Below are positions 1 to 9,456 of a stretch of 64,000 nucleotides of DNA, one piece after another. Numbering within the stretch: the first letter of the stretch is position 1; every line of letters starts with the position of its first letter. Both the position numbers and the translations under genes were made by a program. The notes beneath the pieces were generated by a model that did not search any database, was not told the DNA's origin, and worked only from the letters and a program-made list of their open reading frames with translations. The DNA comes from Gordonia namibiensis NBRC 108229 (GTDB lineage: Bacteria > Actinomycetota > Actinomycetes > Mycobacteriales > Mycobacteriaceae): contig NZ_BAHE01000002.1 in NCBI RefSeq assembly GCF_000298235.1, forward strand, positions 62,001 through 126,000, written 5' to 3'.

Positions 1-1
1 C

Positions 2-3000
2 GAGGAACTCGACGACTATCAGAACGATCGTCGCGACACCCCGCCCGTCCACCCGGGGCCGGATCCATGGCCGGGATACAAGGCCGAGGCCGAACGGATC
101 CTGAAAGTCGGCCGTGACCACCGCAATTCGGCGGCGCCGGGAACGAAGGCCGAACTGAGTAGTGCCGCGAACATGGCGCCACCGATGCCGTCGGCGTACG
201 AACAGGCAACGATGACCGCGAAAGACGTGGGCACCGCTGGCTTTACCGCGTTCAACCATTTCGAAGCCGGCATGATCGGCTCGGTGACCGAGGTCGTCAA
301 AGCCCTCAACATGCTCAACCCGACGAACATCTACAACGTCACCAACCCGCACCAGTACGCACGCAACACCGCGGGCATGGCGGCAGGCCTCGTGCATCAG
401 GTGGCGAATCCCGACGAGTTCGTCCGCGGTTTCATCGGTTCGGGGTGGTCGGACGATCCCTCTCAGGCCCTCGGCAACTTCACCGGCAACGTTCTCATGA
501 CGGTAGCGCCGGGGCCGAAGGGAACATCCGCGCTCACCGCAGGTCTCAAGAGCACACGTCATCTGCCGTCGCCATCATCGTCGACGCCCCGCGTCGGGTC
601 TGTGTCTCATGCACCTGGTGCGTCGCCGATTGCACCGCACTCATCGCCGTCCACACCCACCGTCACGCCCGCAAACCACGGTGCCACACCGTCTTCCGAG
701 CTGCTCGGTAGTCATGGCCCCGAACTTCCGGTGACACATGATGGCCCGCCGGTGTCACGAGTCGACACCCCGACACCACATGCACCTGTCGACGCACCGT
801 CGACAACTCCATCGTCGGTGCCGGATCGGGGCACACCGGCCGGGGGAGCCGTTGACTCGACGCCGATTCCGGGACCCGACGCGCCGACAGCACGTCCTGA
901 TACTCCCGCATCGTCTCCCGATCAGCCCGTCGGTGGAGGCACGTTCGACAACTCTGCACCTTCCGGCACGCACGGCGACGGCCCATCGCCCACGTCAACA
1001 CCTGAGTCGACGACGGCGTTCCATGGAGACGCGCCGGATCCGTCGAGCTCCGATGTCGGAAACAGCACGGCTGGCTCGCGGACGCCCGGTGACGACTACC
1101 CGCCCGGACCCGACCGCGGCGAGACGACCACGCCTACGGGTGCCGGCGCGGTCGATCACAACCCAGATCAGGCCGGGACGCCCGCCAACCACACCCCCGG
1201 CCACTCCGACACCCCCGCTCGCGTCCCGTTCGACCGCAACGACGCACCCGGTGACCTCCGTAGCGAACCGTCTTCTGTCAAGACCGATGGCGACCCCGCC
1301 GCTCGAAACTCCGCGCGCCCCGATGAAACGGCACCAACCGACCGCGACGCCTCTGGAACGACCCACCACGAACCGACTCCGCCCAAGACTGATTCCCACG
1401 GTTCCGGACAGCACCCCGCCCGTAACGACGAGCCCACCGGTGCGCATCCACCGAAAGCCGCCGACGAACGCGGCGGTCCAACAACATATCCCACACACGC
1501 CGACGCGGACACGCCAATACCGGGAGCGCGCCCGACACCCGTGGCGCCCCACGGTGACGGCCCACCCTCCGGGGCCCACCAGGGGGCCGACACGCCGACC
1601 CGGAGCCCGTCGGAGAACTCGCCGGCAACTCCGGTTGCGCCGGTCTCCGGCCATCACGCGGCGTCGACACCGCATTCGACAACCGATGGCGGGCAGCCGA
1701 AACCCTCAAACACTCCGGGCGGCGCAGCGACGCCGACCAAGACCGACACCCCCGCGGCACCACCGCGGATCCCCGAGCACACTCCCGACCGCACTCCACC
1801 CGCACGGTCCACCCCTGACAGCACCGGCCACGCCCGCGAGAGCGACCGCGCCCGGCCCGCGCAATCACATTCCCACCACGTGCCCGAACCGGCGGTCCGA
1901 CACATGCCCGACCGCGACCCGGGTACTCCCACCCCACGGGTCACGCCTGACGACCGGTCGATCCCGCCGGCGGTACTCGCGGACCGGCCGGTTTCACCTG
2001 ACCGACCGGCCACTCCGAACCACCGTCCGACGACACCGGATTCCGACGCGACGCCTCGCGATCACGATGGGCCGAATGGTCCGAAGTCCGAGCCCGAGAT
2101 CGACCACGACACGCGTGAACCCCACGACCCGGCGGTGCCCTGGCGTACCAACGAGGACGCGCCGGACGTTGCGGGCACCAGCGCGGGCAACGAGGCGCCG
2201 TCGCAGTGCCGCGCCGACGGAGAGCCGGTCAACGTCGCGACCGGCGAGTACTTCCTCCCGCTGACCGACGTCGAACTACCCGGCGTGCTTCCGCTGCGTC
2301 TGACGCACCGGCACCGTTCGCGGTATCGATGGGGCCGCTGGATGGGCCAGACCACACCTTCGACCCTGGATGCACGAGCGATCGTCGGGGAGGAGCTCGT
2401 CACCATCGTCGATGGCGACGGAACGTTGACGAATTTCCCGAAGCCCGACGGTGATTCGGTGTCACGGAGTGTCAACCCGACTGATTGGGAGCTGCGCACG
2501 ACCCCAACCGGTGGTTACCAGGTCACCCACATCCGCGACCGCGTGAGCTGGTTCTTCATCCCGATACCCGAACTCGACGGGGTGGACGTTCGCGCCGGTG
2601 ACATCGCGGTGTCGGCGATGACCGACCGTCACCACAATCGGATCGAATTCATCTTCGACCAGCGCGGTCGGCCCAAGACGGTGGAACACTCCGCCGGCTA
2701 TCGGGTCGAGGTGCAGTGCGACGGCGCCCGCATCCTCGGCTACCGGCTGACGGCGGGCCTGGGCGGCGTCGCCGTCGATCAGCAGCTGTGCACCTTCGAC
2801 TACCACCAGGGCAATCTCGCGGTGTCGACGAACGCGGTCGGTGCCACAACGTATTTCGCCCACGACGACGCTGCGCGGATGACCTGGTGGCGCGATTCGC
2901 TGGGTATGGAGTACTGGAACCGCTACGACGATCTCGGACGGGTGACGATCCAGTCCGGCATGAACGGTGTTTGGTCGGGCCGGTTCAGCTACCAACTCCG

Positions 3001-6000
3001 GCCCGACGGCAACGGTTCGTACACGACCTATCGGGACGCCGTCGGCGCGACGACCGTCTACGGCATCGACACCGACGGCCGGGTGCGTCAGGAGGCCGAC
3101 GCCGCCGGACGGATCAGGGCCACCGACTACAACGCCAACCGTCAACCGCTGTCCATCACCAGTCCCGGCGGCGCGCGCACCTTGCTGCGCTACAACGCTT
3201 CCGGCGACGTAGACTCGATCACCGCGCCGGACGGCAAGGTCACCGACATCGCGTATGCCGAGCCCGCCTGTCCGGTACGGATCGTCGAACCGGGCGGCAT
3301 CACGACGCGGATCTCCTACGACGAGAACGGTTCACCGGTCAGCGCCGTCGACAACGCGGGCGCCGTCACTCGCTACACGTACGACGAGCACGGTGCGCTG
3401 ACTTCGCGAACCGATCCCGACGGCGTCGTGGTGCGGTATCGAAACAACGGTGCCGGCCTGCCGGTCACGATCGCGGACACACTCGGCAACACCACGCGGA
3501 TCACCTACGACGGCTTCGGGCGGCCCACGGAGGTCGTGGATGCCGAAGGCGCACGGACAGCTGTCACCTACGACGCGATGGGCAACCGGACCAGCGTCAC
3601 GGCACCGGACGGCGGTCAGTCGCGCTGGGAGTACGACGGAGAAGGAAACTGCGTCGCGCACACTGACCCGGTCGGCACCGTAACCCGTTGGGAGTACGGG
3701 CACTACGACCTGCCGGTTGCACGCATCGACGCGGACGGGTCCCGCACCGAATTCAGTTACGACGCCACCCGGCGACTGATCGCGGTCACCAACCCCGACG
3801 ACCTCGTCTGGACGTACATCTATAACGCCGACGGCTCACTGGCGTCGGAAACCGACTTCAACAACGCCACAACGACCTACACCTACGACGATGAGGGTCG
3901 TCTCGCGTCTCGCACGAACGCCGCGGGCCAGACTCTGTCGTTCACTTACGACGCAGCGGGACGGCTCATCAGCGACCGGACTGCAGATCCCGTTAACCCC
4001 GACCTCGACGGAGAGACAACCGCATACAGCTTCGACACAGCCGGTCGACTCGAGAGCGCGGCCGGCGTCTTCGGTCGGTGGCACACCAGCTATACCGCTG
4101 CCGGACTACCGCGACTCACCGGAGTCGACGACGGTCGGACCGGCTGGATCATCGAATCTGTTTGGACCGGTGCTGGTCGGCTCGCATCCCTCACGTCGCC
4201 GACAGGTGTCGCGACCCGATACGGCTACGACCCGCGTGGTGTTCTCGACTTCCTGTCCAGCGCGGGTCGAGCGTGTGACATCACCTCGAGCCCGACAGGC
4301 CGGGAGCAGCGGCGTCGCTTCGAGGGCTCAGCGATCGATTCGACGTGGGACACGGTCGGTCGTCTTACCGGACGGTCTGTGATGGCGGTCGCGGACCGCC
4401 CGTCGGCCCTGAATCTCGGCATCGGTGGCGCGAACGCGGGGGCGAAGCGCCCCGATCGGACTGTCGCAGCTGCCGAGTACAGCTACCGCACGGACGGAAT
4501 TCTGACGAGTTCGACGACGACATTGCTCAATGGTCGGACCGACTACCGAGTGGACGTGCTCGGGCGCGTGGTCGCGGCCACTGGTCCTGCTGGGACCGAG
4601 CAGTTCTCGTACGATTCGACCGGCAACATCACCGAGTACGCGTCTACGGGCGAGGACGGCCTCGGTCCCGAGGTGCGAGGCAGCAACCAGTCTTCGCTCC
4701 CGGATGCGCGAGGCGCCCGCGACCAATTGCTCCCTGAGGTGGGAGGCGCACGCGACCCGATGCTTCCTGAGGTGGGTGGCGCACGCGACCCGTTGCTCCC
4801 TGAGGTGGGAAGCGCACGCGACCCGTTGCTCCCTGAGGTGCGAGCGCAGCGAGCCTCGAAGGGCCGCCGCCGCTACTACGGCACCCTTCTTGTCGACGAC
4901 GGCCGTACGTCTTACCGCTACGACGCTGCTGGTCGCGTTGTGTCGATGAGCCGCCGTCGATTGTCGCGCAAACCGGATGTGTGGCACTACGTCTGGGACG
5001 CTCACGATCATCTGCGGTCGGTGATCACGCCAGACGGCACGGTGTGGAGTTACACGTACGACCACGTCGGACGGCGACTGTCGAAGACGAACCAGTCGAC
5101 CGGCGAGACCGCACGCTTTCACTGGCACGGAGAGCACCTCGTCGAACAGACCGAGATGGTGTCCGACGACGCCGACTTGCGGTTGCAAGCCACCACCTGG
5201 ACCTATTCGCCTTCCGCGTACGCGCCGCTGGCGCAGACGGTCACATCTGAGCCGATTGGCCTGACCGAGAGTGCGGTCGACTCGCCCCACGCAAACGACC
5301 AGGACCACGAATCCAGTCTCAACCTCGGCAGCGCTACTCCCGCGGCGCCTTCGGTGCGCCACTGGACGCAGTCCGAGATCGACCGTGAGTTCTTTGCGAT
5401 CGTCACTGACCAGATCGCCGCGCCGGCGGCCCTCGTCGACCCGACCAGCGGGGAGGTCGCTGGCCGCTCGGTCCGGACTCTGTATGGCGAGACAGCCTGG
5501 ACCGGCGCATCGACGCCATGGTCGTACCCGGGTCAGTATTTCGACCCCGAAACGGGCCTGCACTACAACCGCCATCGGTACTACCACCCAGCCAGCGGAC
5601 GCTACTTGAGTTCCGACCCCCTCGGGCTCGCACCGGCGCCGAACCCGCATGCGTATCCTGCCAATCCGGCAGTTTCGTGCGATCCCGTTGGGCTGATGCC
5701 CTGTACCGGGGATGAGATCGTGGACACGTATGGACCCCATAAACCTGGTCCGTTACCCGACCAGACGCGTGACTCTTTTCGCGGTGCTATCTATACCGAG
5801 AAGGTGACAACCGAACCCATGACCCTGTACCGCGTAGGTACCGCAGGAGATGGGCCCTTCGGAAAGTTCTGGACGCGAGTCGAGCCTCTCGGACCGATAC
5901 AAGCGCGCATCGACAGTGCGCTTAATCCCTTGTGGGGTAACAAAGCCACCGCCGTGACCAGGATCGAAGTGCCTGCCGGAGTCCGGTACTTCGAAGGGTT

Positions 6001-6121
6001 TGTTGCGCCGCAGGACGTGTATGCTGGCGGCGTGTTACTCGGCGGTGGAAATCAGATCGTTTTCCGTCCGGAAATGAGGATCCCCAACGACTGGCTCCGT
6101 GTATCCGCTAAGCCGTTCTGA
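2..6121 (+). CDS. RHS/YD-repeat polymorphic toxin, 5' end missing
   Basis: The reading frame is open from base 2, so the N-terminus lies upstream; the ATG at 173 is internal. In order it encodes: an alpha-helical region (to about 560) of the kind found ahead of actinobacterial Rhs proteins; a very long Pro/Thr/Ser/Asp/His-rich linker (about 560-2190); a DUF6531-like block (about 2205-2460, EPVNVATGEYF); many YD/RHS repeats (about 2880-5110); the RHS-associated core (about 5530-5700, DPETGLHYNRHRYY and SSDPLGLA); and a 139-residue C-terminal tip (5701-6118). In this family the tip is the toxin, released from the Rhs shell. The tip has LYRVG, GKFWT, WGNKA and GGGNQIVF motifs that recall ADP-ribosyltransferase-like Rhs tips such as TreTu. 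That assignment is inference. A putative immunity gene follows 16 bases later. Export route is not visible here; type VII secretion is plausible for actinobacteria. Confidence 0.88.
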   Translation, partial: EELDDYQNDRRDTPPVHPGPDPWPGYKAEAERILKVGRDHRNSAAPGTKAELSSAANMAPPMPSAYEQATMTAKDVGTAGFTAFNHFEAGMIGSVTEVVKALNMLNPTNIYNVTNPHQYARNTAGMAAGLVHQVANPDEFVRGFIGSGWSDDPSQALGNFTGNVLMTVAPGPKGTSALTAGLKSTRHLPSPSSSTPRVGSVSHAPGASPIAPHSSPSTPTVTPANHGATPSSELLGSHGPELPVTHDGPPVSRVDTPTPHAPVDAPSTTPSSVPDRGTPAGGAVDSTPIPGPDAPTARPDTPASSPDQPVGGGTFDNSAPSGTHGDGPSPTSTPESTTAFHGDAPDPSSSDVGNSTAGSRTPGDDYPPGPDRGETTTPTGAGAVDHNPDQAGTPANHTPGHSDTPARVPFDRNDAPGDLRSEPSSVKTDGDPAARNSARPDETAPTDRDASGTTHHEPTPPKTDSHGSGQHPARNDEPTGAHPPKAADERGGPTTYPTHADADTPIPGARPTPVAPHGDGPPSGAHQGADTPTRSPSENSPATPVAPVSGHHAASTPHSTTDGGQPKPSNTPGGAATPTKTDTPAAPPRIPEHTPDRTPPARSTPDSTGHARESDRARPAQSHSHHVPEPAVRHMPDRDPGTPTPRVTPDDRSIPPAVLADRPVSPDRPATPNHRPTTPDSDATPRDHDGPNGPKSEPEIDHDTREPHDPAVPWRTNEDAPDVAGTSAGNEAPSQCRADGEPVNVATGEYFLPLTDVELPGVLPLRLTHRHRSRYRWGRWMGQTTPSTLDARAIVGEELVTIVDGDGTLTNFPKPDGDSVSRSVNPTDWELRTTPTGGYQVTHIRDRVSWFFIPIPELDGVDVRAGDIAVSAMTDRHHNRIEFIFDQRGRPKTVEHSAGYRVEVQCDGARILGYRLTAGLGGVAVDQQLCTFDYHQGNLAVSTNAVGATTYFAHDDAARMTWWRDSLGMEYWNRYDDLGRVTIQSGMNGVWSGRFSYQLRPDGNGSYTTYRDAVGATTVYGIDTDGRVRQEADAAGRIRATDYNANRQPLSITSPGGARTLLRYNASGDVDSITAPDGKVTDIAYAEPACPVRIVEPGGITTRISYDENGSPVSAVDNAGAVTRYTYDEHGALTSRTDPDGVVVRYRNNGAGLPVTIADTLGNTTRITYDGFGRPTEVVDAEGARTAVTYDAMGNRTSVTAPDGGQSRWEYDGEGNCVAHTDPVGTVTRWEYGHYDLPVARIDADGSRTEFSYDATRRLIAVTNPDDLVWTYIYNADGSLASETDFNNATTTYTYDDEGRLASRTNAAGQTLSFTYDAAGRLISDRTADPVNPDLDGETTAYSFDTAGRLESAAGVFGRWHTSYTAAGLPRLTGVDDGRTGWIIESVWTGAGRLASLTSPTGVATRYGYDPRGVLDFLSSAGRACDITSSPTGREQRRRFEGSAIDSTWDTVGRLTGRSVMAVADRPSALNLGIGGANAGAKRPDRTVAAAEYSYRTDGILTSSTTTLLNGRTDYRVDVLGRVVAATGPAGTEQFSYDSTGNITEYASTGEDGLGPEVRGSNQSSLPDARGARDQLLPEVGGARDPMLPEVGGARDPLLPEVGSARDPLLPEVRAQRASKGRRRYYGTLLVDDGRTSYRYDAAGRVVSMSRRRLSRKPDVWHYVWDAHDHLRSVITPDGTVWSYTYDHVGRRLSKTNQSTGETARFHWHGEHLVEQTEMVSDDADLRLQATTWTYSPSAYAPLAQTVTSEPIGLTESAVDSPHANDQDHESSLNLGSATPAAPSVRHWTQSEIDREFFAIVTDQIAAPAALVDPTSGEVAGRSVRTLYGETAWTGASTPWSYPGQYFDPETGLHYNRHRYYHPASGRYLSSDPLGLAPAPNPHAYPANPAVSCDPVGLMPCTGDEIVDTYGPHKPGPLPDQTRDSFRGAIYTEKVTTEPMTLYRVGTAGDGPFGKFWTRVEPLGPIQARIDSALNPLWGNKATAVTRIEVPAGVRYFEGFVAPQDVYAGGVLLGGGNQIVFRPEMRIPNDWLRVSAKPF
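4695..4859 (+). repeat. In-frame 33-bp tandem repeat inside the RHS gene
   Basis: Five units with an exact 33-base period (starts 4695, 4728, 4761, 4794, 4827) encode 11-residue repeats of the type LLPEVGGARDP; the first is degenerate. The nucleotide core GCTCCCTGAGGTG also begins each 42-bp repeat in the intergenic region 16508-16625. The unit interrupts the YD-repeat array between two YD blocks and does not resemble YD repeats itself. It looks like an intergenic repeat family that entered the gene and kept the frame. Confidence 0.85.
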
Positions 6122-6137
6122 GAATTAGGATCAATTG

Positions 6138-6557
6138 TTGAATAGAGAGCTGTGTAGCGTCGCCAAGGCCGCGCTGGTCCGTTTCTTTGAAACATACGAG
6201 GAGTCGACGGTCGTCTACCTCGAGTTGCCTGATACTCCTAACTGGAGAGCGCTCGACAATTATTTCTATCTCGGCGAAGTGCAAATAATCGATGACACCT
6301 CGATTAGGGCCGACCTCGGATACAGCTGGAGCGTTTCGCTCATCCCCTCGAAGGTTGAAATAAGCGGCGACTTATTCGAACTCACTATTTCGGGCAGCGA
6401 CCTTCATCTAGAGTCTTCGACGATTCATCGGAAGTACCACGAGGGCTGGGTTCGCTTCTACGTAATCCCGAACACTGACATCACTAATGCGGCGCGAGAC
6501 GAGAACGGTACGAAGCTACGAGAACTCCAGTTGGCAATATACGATGCTGAGGATTAG
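6138..6557 (+). CDS. Putative immunity protein for the RHS toxin
   Basis: This encodes about 139 residues with no family I recognise. It has no signal peptide or membrane segment, so a cytoplasmic protein is likely. It is acidic and rich in beta-type sequence (VVYLELPD, GWVRFYVIP). It begins 16 bases after the toxin stop, the usual place for a cognate immunity gene. Two TTG codons are possible starts (6135 and 6138); the TTAGGA at 6125-6130 is better spaced for 6138. The region is much lower in G+C than its neighbours: 56 of 120 bases in 6181-6300. That fits a toxin-tip plus immunity cassette acquired by exchange. The role is inferred from position, length and composition only. Confidence 0.6.
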   Translation: MNRELCSVAKAALVRFFETYEESTVVYLELPDTPNWRALDNYFYLGEVQIIDDTSIRADLGYSWSVSLIPSKVEISGDLFELTISGSDLHLESSTIHRKYHEGWVRFYVIPNTDITNAARDENGTKLRELQLAIYDAED

Positions 6558-6712
6558 GCGGATATGATGTAAGGGCGTCAACGGTTTCGTAGGTGCTTTG
6601 TCGCTCGCAATGCGCGTATCGAGTACGAAGCTCTGGTGTCCATCTCGCCTGCTCGACCGACCGGCCCGGGGACGGAGTACCGATCTACCGGCCCCCGATG
6701 TCACCGGAAACG

Positions 6713-7507
6713 TCAGGCACGAGCCTGCCGGCGTCTTCCGATCTTGCGCATCGCACCGATCAGTCCGAGGCCGACGCTGGGTGCGAGATCTCCGGCGCGG
6801 CTGATTACCCCTCGCCATCGCGGGAGTACGCGGAACACCTGACGGCTGTTCATGAGTTTCATACCGGCACGGACCACGGCCGCCTCGTCGAGCGGTCGGG
6901 GGCCGGCGAAGAGCATCGCGGCGCCGGGGTCGTTCGCGTGTGAGGTCACCATCTGCGTGTTCACGACATCCGGGCAGAGTGCACGAACCCGGATGGGCAG
7001 ACCCGCGTGCCGCAGATCGCCCTCCAGCGAGGTCGTATAAGACAACACTGCGGCTTTGGTGGCGGCGTACAGCGCCAGCCCGGGTACGGGAGCAAGGGCC
7101 GACAGGGACGCGACGTTGAGGATGACTCCGCCACCGGTGTGGCGCATCTGCGTAACCGCGGCAGCCGATCCCGCCATCACACCACGCACATTCACGTCGA
7201 GGATGGTGGCGATCTCGTCGTCGGAGTGCTCCCACGCCTCTCCCGCGAAGAGCACGCCGGCATTGTTCACCCAGACGCTCAACCGCCCGAGCGCGGCAGC
7301 CTCCTCGGCAATCCGACGATGCGACGGGATGTCCCGCACGTCCTGCTGCAGGCCGACCGCGCCGCCGCCGATCTCGGCCGCGGCCTTCTCGGCCGCTGCG
7401 CCGTCGACGTCGGTCAGGATCACCCGGTGCCCCTCCTCTGTGAGACGACGGGCGAAAGCAAGGCCGATACCGCGACCGGCGCCGGTGACAACTGCAGTGG
7501 TGGGCAT
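6713..7507 (-). CDS. SDR family oxidoreductase
   Basis: This is a 264-residue classical short-chain dehydrogenase/reductase, predicted to oxidise or reduce an alcohol/ketone with NAD(P). Visible motifs are the nucleotide-binding TGAGRGIG (residues 8-15), NNAG (81-84), the catalytic Ser region NVASLS (131-136) and YAATK (147-151, Tyr147 and Lys151). The aspartate at the end of beta-2 (LTDVDG) favours NAD over NADP. The C-terminal 60 residues form a basic, helix-rich tail seen in SDRs annotated near lipid metabolism genes. It is divergent from the NTF2-like gene at 7595 and convergent with the putative immunity gene. The substrate is unknown. Confidence 0.88.
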   Translation of the reverse strand: MPTTAVVTGAGRGIGLAFARRLTEEGHRVILTDVDGAAAEKAAAEIGGGAVGLQQDVRDIPSHRRIAEEAAALGRLSVWVNNAGVLFAGEAWEHSDDEIATILDVNVRGVMAGSAAAVTQMRHTGGGVILNVASLSALAPVPGLALYAATKAAVLSYTTSLEGDLRHAGLPIRVRALCPDVVNTQMVTSHANDPGAAMLFAGPRPLDEAAVVRAGMKLMNSRQVFRVLPRWRGVISRAGDLAPSVGLGLIGAMRKIGRRRQARA

Positions 7508-7594
7508 CCCCGGACTCTACTGTGCGTCGCTCCGCCCACATTCGACGTCTCCCGGCGGGGCTCGGTTCCGCTGCCGAGCCCTTATGGTGAACTC

Positions 7595-8092
7595 ATGGAC
7601 ACCGACGCCACTCGTCGTCTCGAAGAACTCGCGCACATCGAGGCCATCAAGCAGCTCAAGCATCGCTACTGGCGTGCCTGTGATGCCAAGGATGTCAACG
7701 GCTTTCGAAGCTGCTTCATCACTCACGGAGCGCGTATCGACTACGGCCCGCTCGGCACCTTCGACGACGCCGAACCGATGGCGAAGATCTTCGACCAGGT
7801 GGCCGGGCACAAGGTCGACGGCAAGTACGTCATCTTCGACATGCACCACGGCTTCCATCCCGACATCACGCTGACGTCGGAGACCACGGCCACCGGTCGC
7901 TGGACGTTGAAGTTCCGTCAGGTGAACCTGCTCGACCGCACCGAGACGGTCATGACGGGGGAGTACGACGACGAGTACGTCGTCGAGGACGGCGAGTGGA
8001 AGATGTCGGCCAGCAAGCTCACCGAACGGTGGTCACTGCGTCGTCCCCTCGGTGACGACGCCACGGTGCACGCCGGAACCTTCTCCGACTGA
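7595..8092 (+). CDS. NTF2-like (SnoaL-type) protein
   Basis: This 165-residue protein has the SnoaL/NTF2-like cone fold signature: an N-terminal helix with IEAIKQLKHRYWRACDAKD, then a beta-rich half with HHGFHPDITL and a final WKMSASKLTERW strand. Relatives include polyketide cyclases, scytalone-dehydratase-like enzymes and small dehydratases or isomerases. The ATG at 7595 is chosen because homologous sequence starts there; the frame is open further upstream but that part shows no conservation and overlaps the SDR promoter side. It is divergent from the SDR and may work on the same substrate. The reaction is not known. Confidence 0.8.
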   Translation: MDTDATRRLEELAHIEAIKQLKHRYWRACDAKDVNGFRSCFITHGARIDYGPLGTFDDAEPMAKIFDQVAGHKVDGKYVIFDMHHGFHPDITLTSETTATGRWTLKFRQVNLLDRTETVMTGEYDDEYVVEDGEWKMSASKLTERWSLRRPLGDDATVHAGTFSD

Positions 8093-8137
8093 CTGTCGAT
8101 CGCCGACGCCGGCGGCCGATCATGGCACGGTGGAGGC

Positions 8138-8425
8138 ATGTCGGAACCCGAGCACACTCCCGACGGCCATCACGTCGTCATCAACGGCCGCAAGTGGCGT
8201 GCGACGGATCCCCTCATCCCCGACGACCGTCGGTCCGAACTGCAGTCGATCCTTATGGCGTGGCGTCGCGAGGTGAAGCGCACGAAGGGTGCACCCGAGT
8301 CGCGCGCCGGCGTGCAAGCGGCGAAGGTCGCCCTCGGGGAGCGCGGAACCCCGTGGTGGGAGCAGTCCGACGACGAGCGGCGGGCCCGCTGGGAGACGCG
8401 GGTGCCGAGGCCGGGGGACGAGTGA
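8138..8425 (+). CDS. Conserved actinobacterial small protein
   Basis: This is a 95-residue hydrophilic protein with no transmembrane segment. It opens with a HHVVINGRKWRATDPLIPD block and continues with a helical, Arg/Lys-rich region and the conserved-looking VALGERGTPWWEQSDDERRARWE. I recall similar small proteins in mycobacteria and Rhodococcus annotated as hypothetical (sometimes as Tol-like). No function can be assigned. It lies 45 bases after the NTF2-like gene and ends 3 bases before the convergent TetR gene. Confidence 0.75.
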   Translation: MSEPEHTPDGHHVVINGRKWRATDPLIPDDRRSELQSILMAWRREVKRTKGAPESRAGVQAAKVALGERGTPWWEQSDDERRARWETRVPRPGDE

Positions 8426-8428
8426 CCC

Positions 8429-9031
8429 TCAGCGCGGTAAGAGGGATTCGGCCGCGTATCGCCCTGCACGCTCGAAGGTTTCGATGATCTTCAGGTCGGG
8501 GTCGAGTCGCCAGTACCGCATCGTCGAGACGTAGATCGCCGCCACCATCTGGGCCAGGAACTCCACCGGATGGTCGGTGCGCACATCGCCCTGCCCGTGC
8601 CCCGCGTCGATGAGACGCCGAACCTGCGCGGTGAACAGATGACTGCGTTCCGGGTTCTCCGACGCCGAGTAGATCCGTTCGATCTCGCCGGTGACGACGC
8701 GCATGTAGTCGGGGTCGGCCTCGGAGGTCTGGGCGAAGTCGATGAACACGCCCACCACGCGGTCGTAGGTACTCATCGGTTGCCTAAGCATCGAGTCGAC
8801 AACACTGCTGAACAACCCCATCAGTTCGACGTACAGCGCGCCGACCAGGTCGTCCTTGCTGGGGAAGTAGTTGAAGAAGGTCGCCCGGGAGACCTCGGCG
8901 CGTTCGGCGATCTCCTCGACCGTCGCGTCGGTGCCGCGTGTTCCGAGCAATTCGCGGGCAGCGGTCAGCAAGCGGTCACGCGTCTGCTGCTTGTTCTTTT
9001 CCCGACGTCCGACGGGCGCGGCATCGCTCAT
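8429..9031 (-). CDS. TetR family regulator
   Basis: A 200-residue regulator. The N-terminal helix-turn-helix region reads TVEEIAERAEVSRATFFNYFPSK, typical of TetR. The C-terminal ligand-binding half is variable, so the effector is unknown. The ATG at 9031 is chosen because a strong GGAGGAA site precedes it; the frame is open 20 codons further upstream without a ribosome site. It is divergent from the branched-chain-type transporter operon at 9457, separated by 425 bases, and is a reasonable candidate to control that operon or itself. Confidence 0.88.
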   Translation of the reverse strand: MSDAAPVGRREKNKQQTRDRLLTAARELLGTRGTDATVEEIAERAEVSRATFFNYFPSKDDLVGALYVELMGLFSSVVDSMLRQPMSTYDRVVGVFIDFAQTSEADPDYMRVVTGEIERIYSASENPERSHLFTAQVRRLIDAGHGQGDVRTDHPVEFLAQMVAAIYVSTMRYWRLDPDLKIIETFERAGRYAAESLLPR

Positions 9032-9456
9032 CCAGTTCCTCCGTCGGGTCGTCGAGCGCCCAGGTGGGCTCGTGCTGACCAATTCTCGCATTCGGCCACC
9101 GATTTCTGGATGGTCGTCTAACTTTTGCCTCTAAGTCCACTGTGACGCACGACACGTGTCTAGCGCCAGGGTTCCACGAGGGGTGGTGAGTGCTCATGCG
9201 GGTCAACCGGCCCCGGCGGGGTGGGGCCATCGGTGGGCGCTCGACGACGGCGACCGGACCGCAAGCCGGCGTGGCTCTGGCGTGCCCGGCTCGTCGCTGA
9301 TCTCTCTAATCATTTGTGCCGCAACAGGATCAGGCACCACTTAGTTTCCCAAAACTACGCATAACCGACACCGGTCGGGCTTACAGTCACCACGGCGCCG
9401 ACCACCGGACCTCCGCAGCTCACCGCGAGGGCGTCATTTCATCGAAGGGATCGCAG
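9032..9456. other. 425-bp divergent intergenic region
   Basis: This lies between the TetR gene (minus) and the transporter lipoprotein gene (plus). I see no convincing gene. It holds a perfect 10-bp palindrome GACACGTGTC at 9151-9160, nearer the TetR gene, and an inverted repeat at 9342-9357 nearer the transporter. A run of T/A-richer sequence at 9295-9360 is a plausible promoter zone for the transporter, but no promoter is certain. Confidence 0.5.
9342..9357. promoter_or_regulatory. Inverted repeat, possible operator of the transporter
   Basis: TAGTTT and AAACTA are perfectly complementary arms separated by CCCA. The site lies about 100 bases before the TTG start of the lipoprotein gene. 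Size and position fit a regulator operator, perhaps of the TetR protein at 8429. Binding is inferred only. Confidence 0.4.

Noticed and set aside
4695-4859. Regular 33-bp repeats as a possible CRISPR array
   Set aside because: The units are contiguous with no unique spacers, they are translated, and there are no cas genes.
4328-5740. A 470-codon minus-strand frame inside the RHS gene
   Set aside because: It is antisense to clear YD repeats, is Arg-rich, and shows no domain. High-G+C genes often have such open antisense frames.
7007-7594. An N-terminal extension of the NTF2-like protein
   Set aside because: The extension runs antisense to the SDR gene and has no conserved sequence; the family start matches the ATG at 7595.
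9151-9160. GACACGTGTC as the operator of the TetR gene at 8429
   Set aside because: It is a perfect palindrome but short, and such E-box-like sequences occur by chance in high-G+C DNA. It is over 100 bases from the start, so it is only noted in the intergenic entry.
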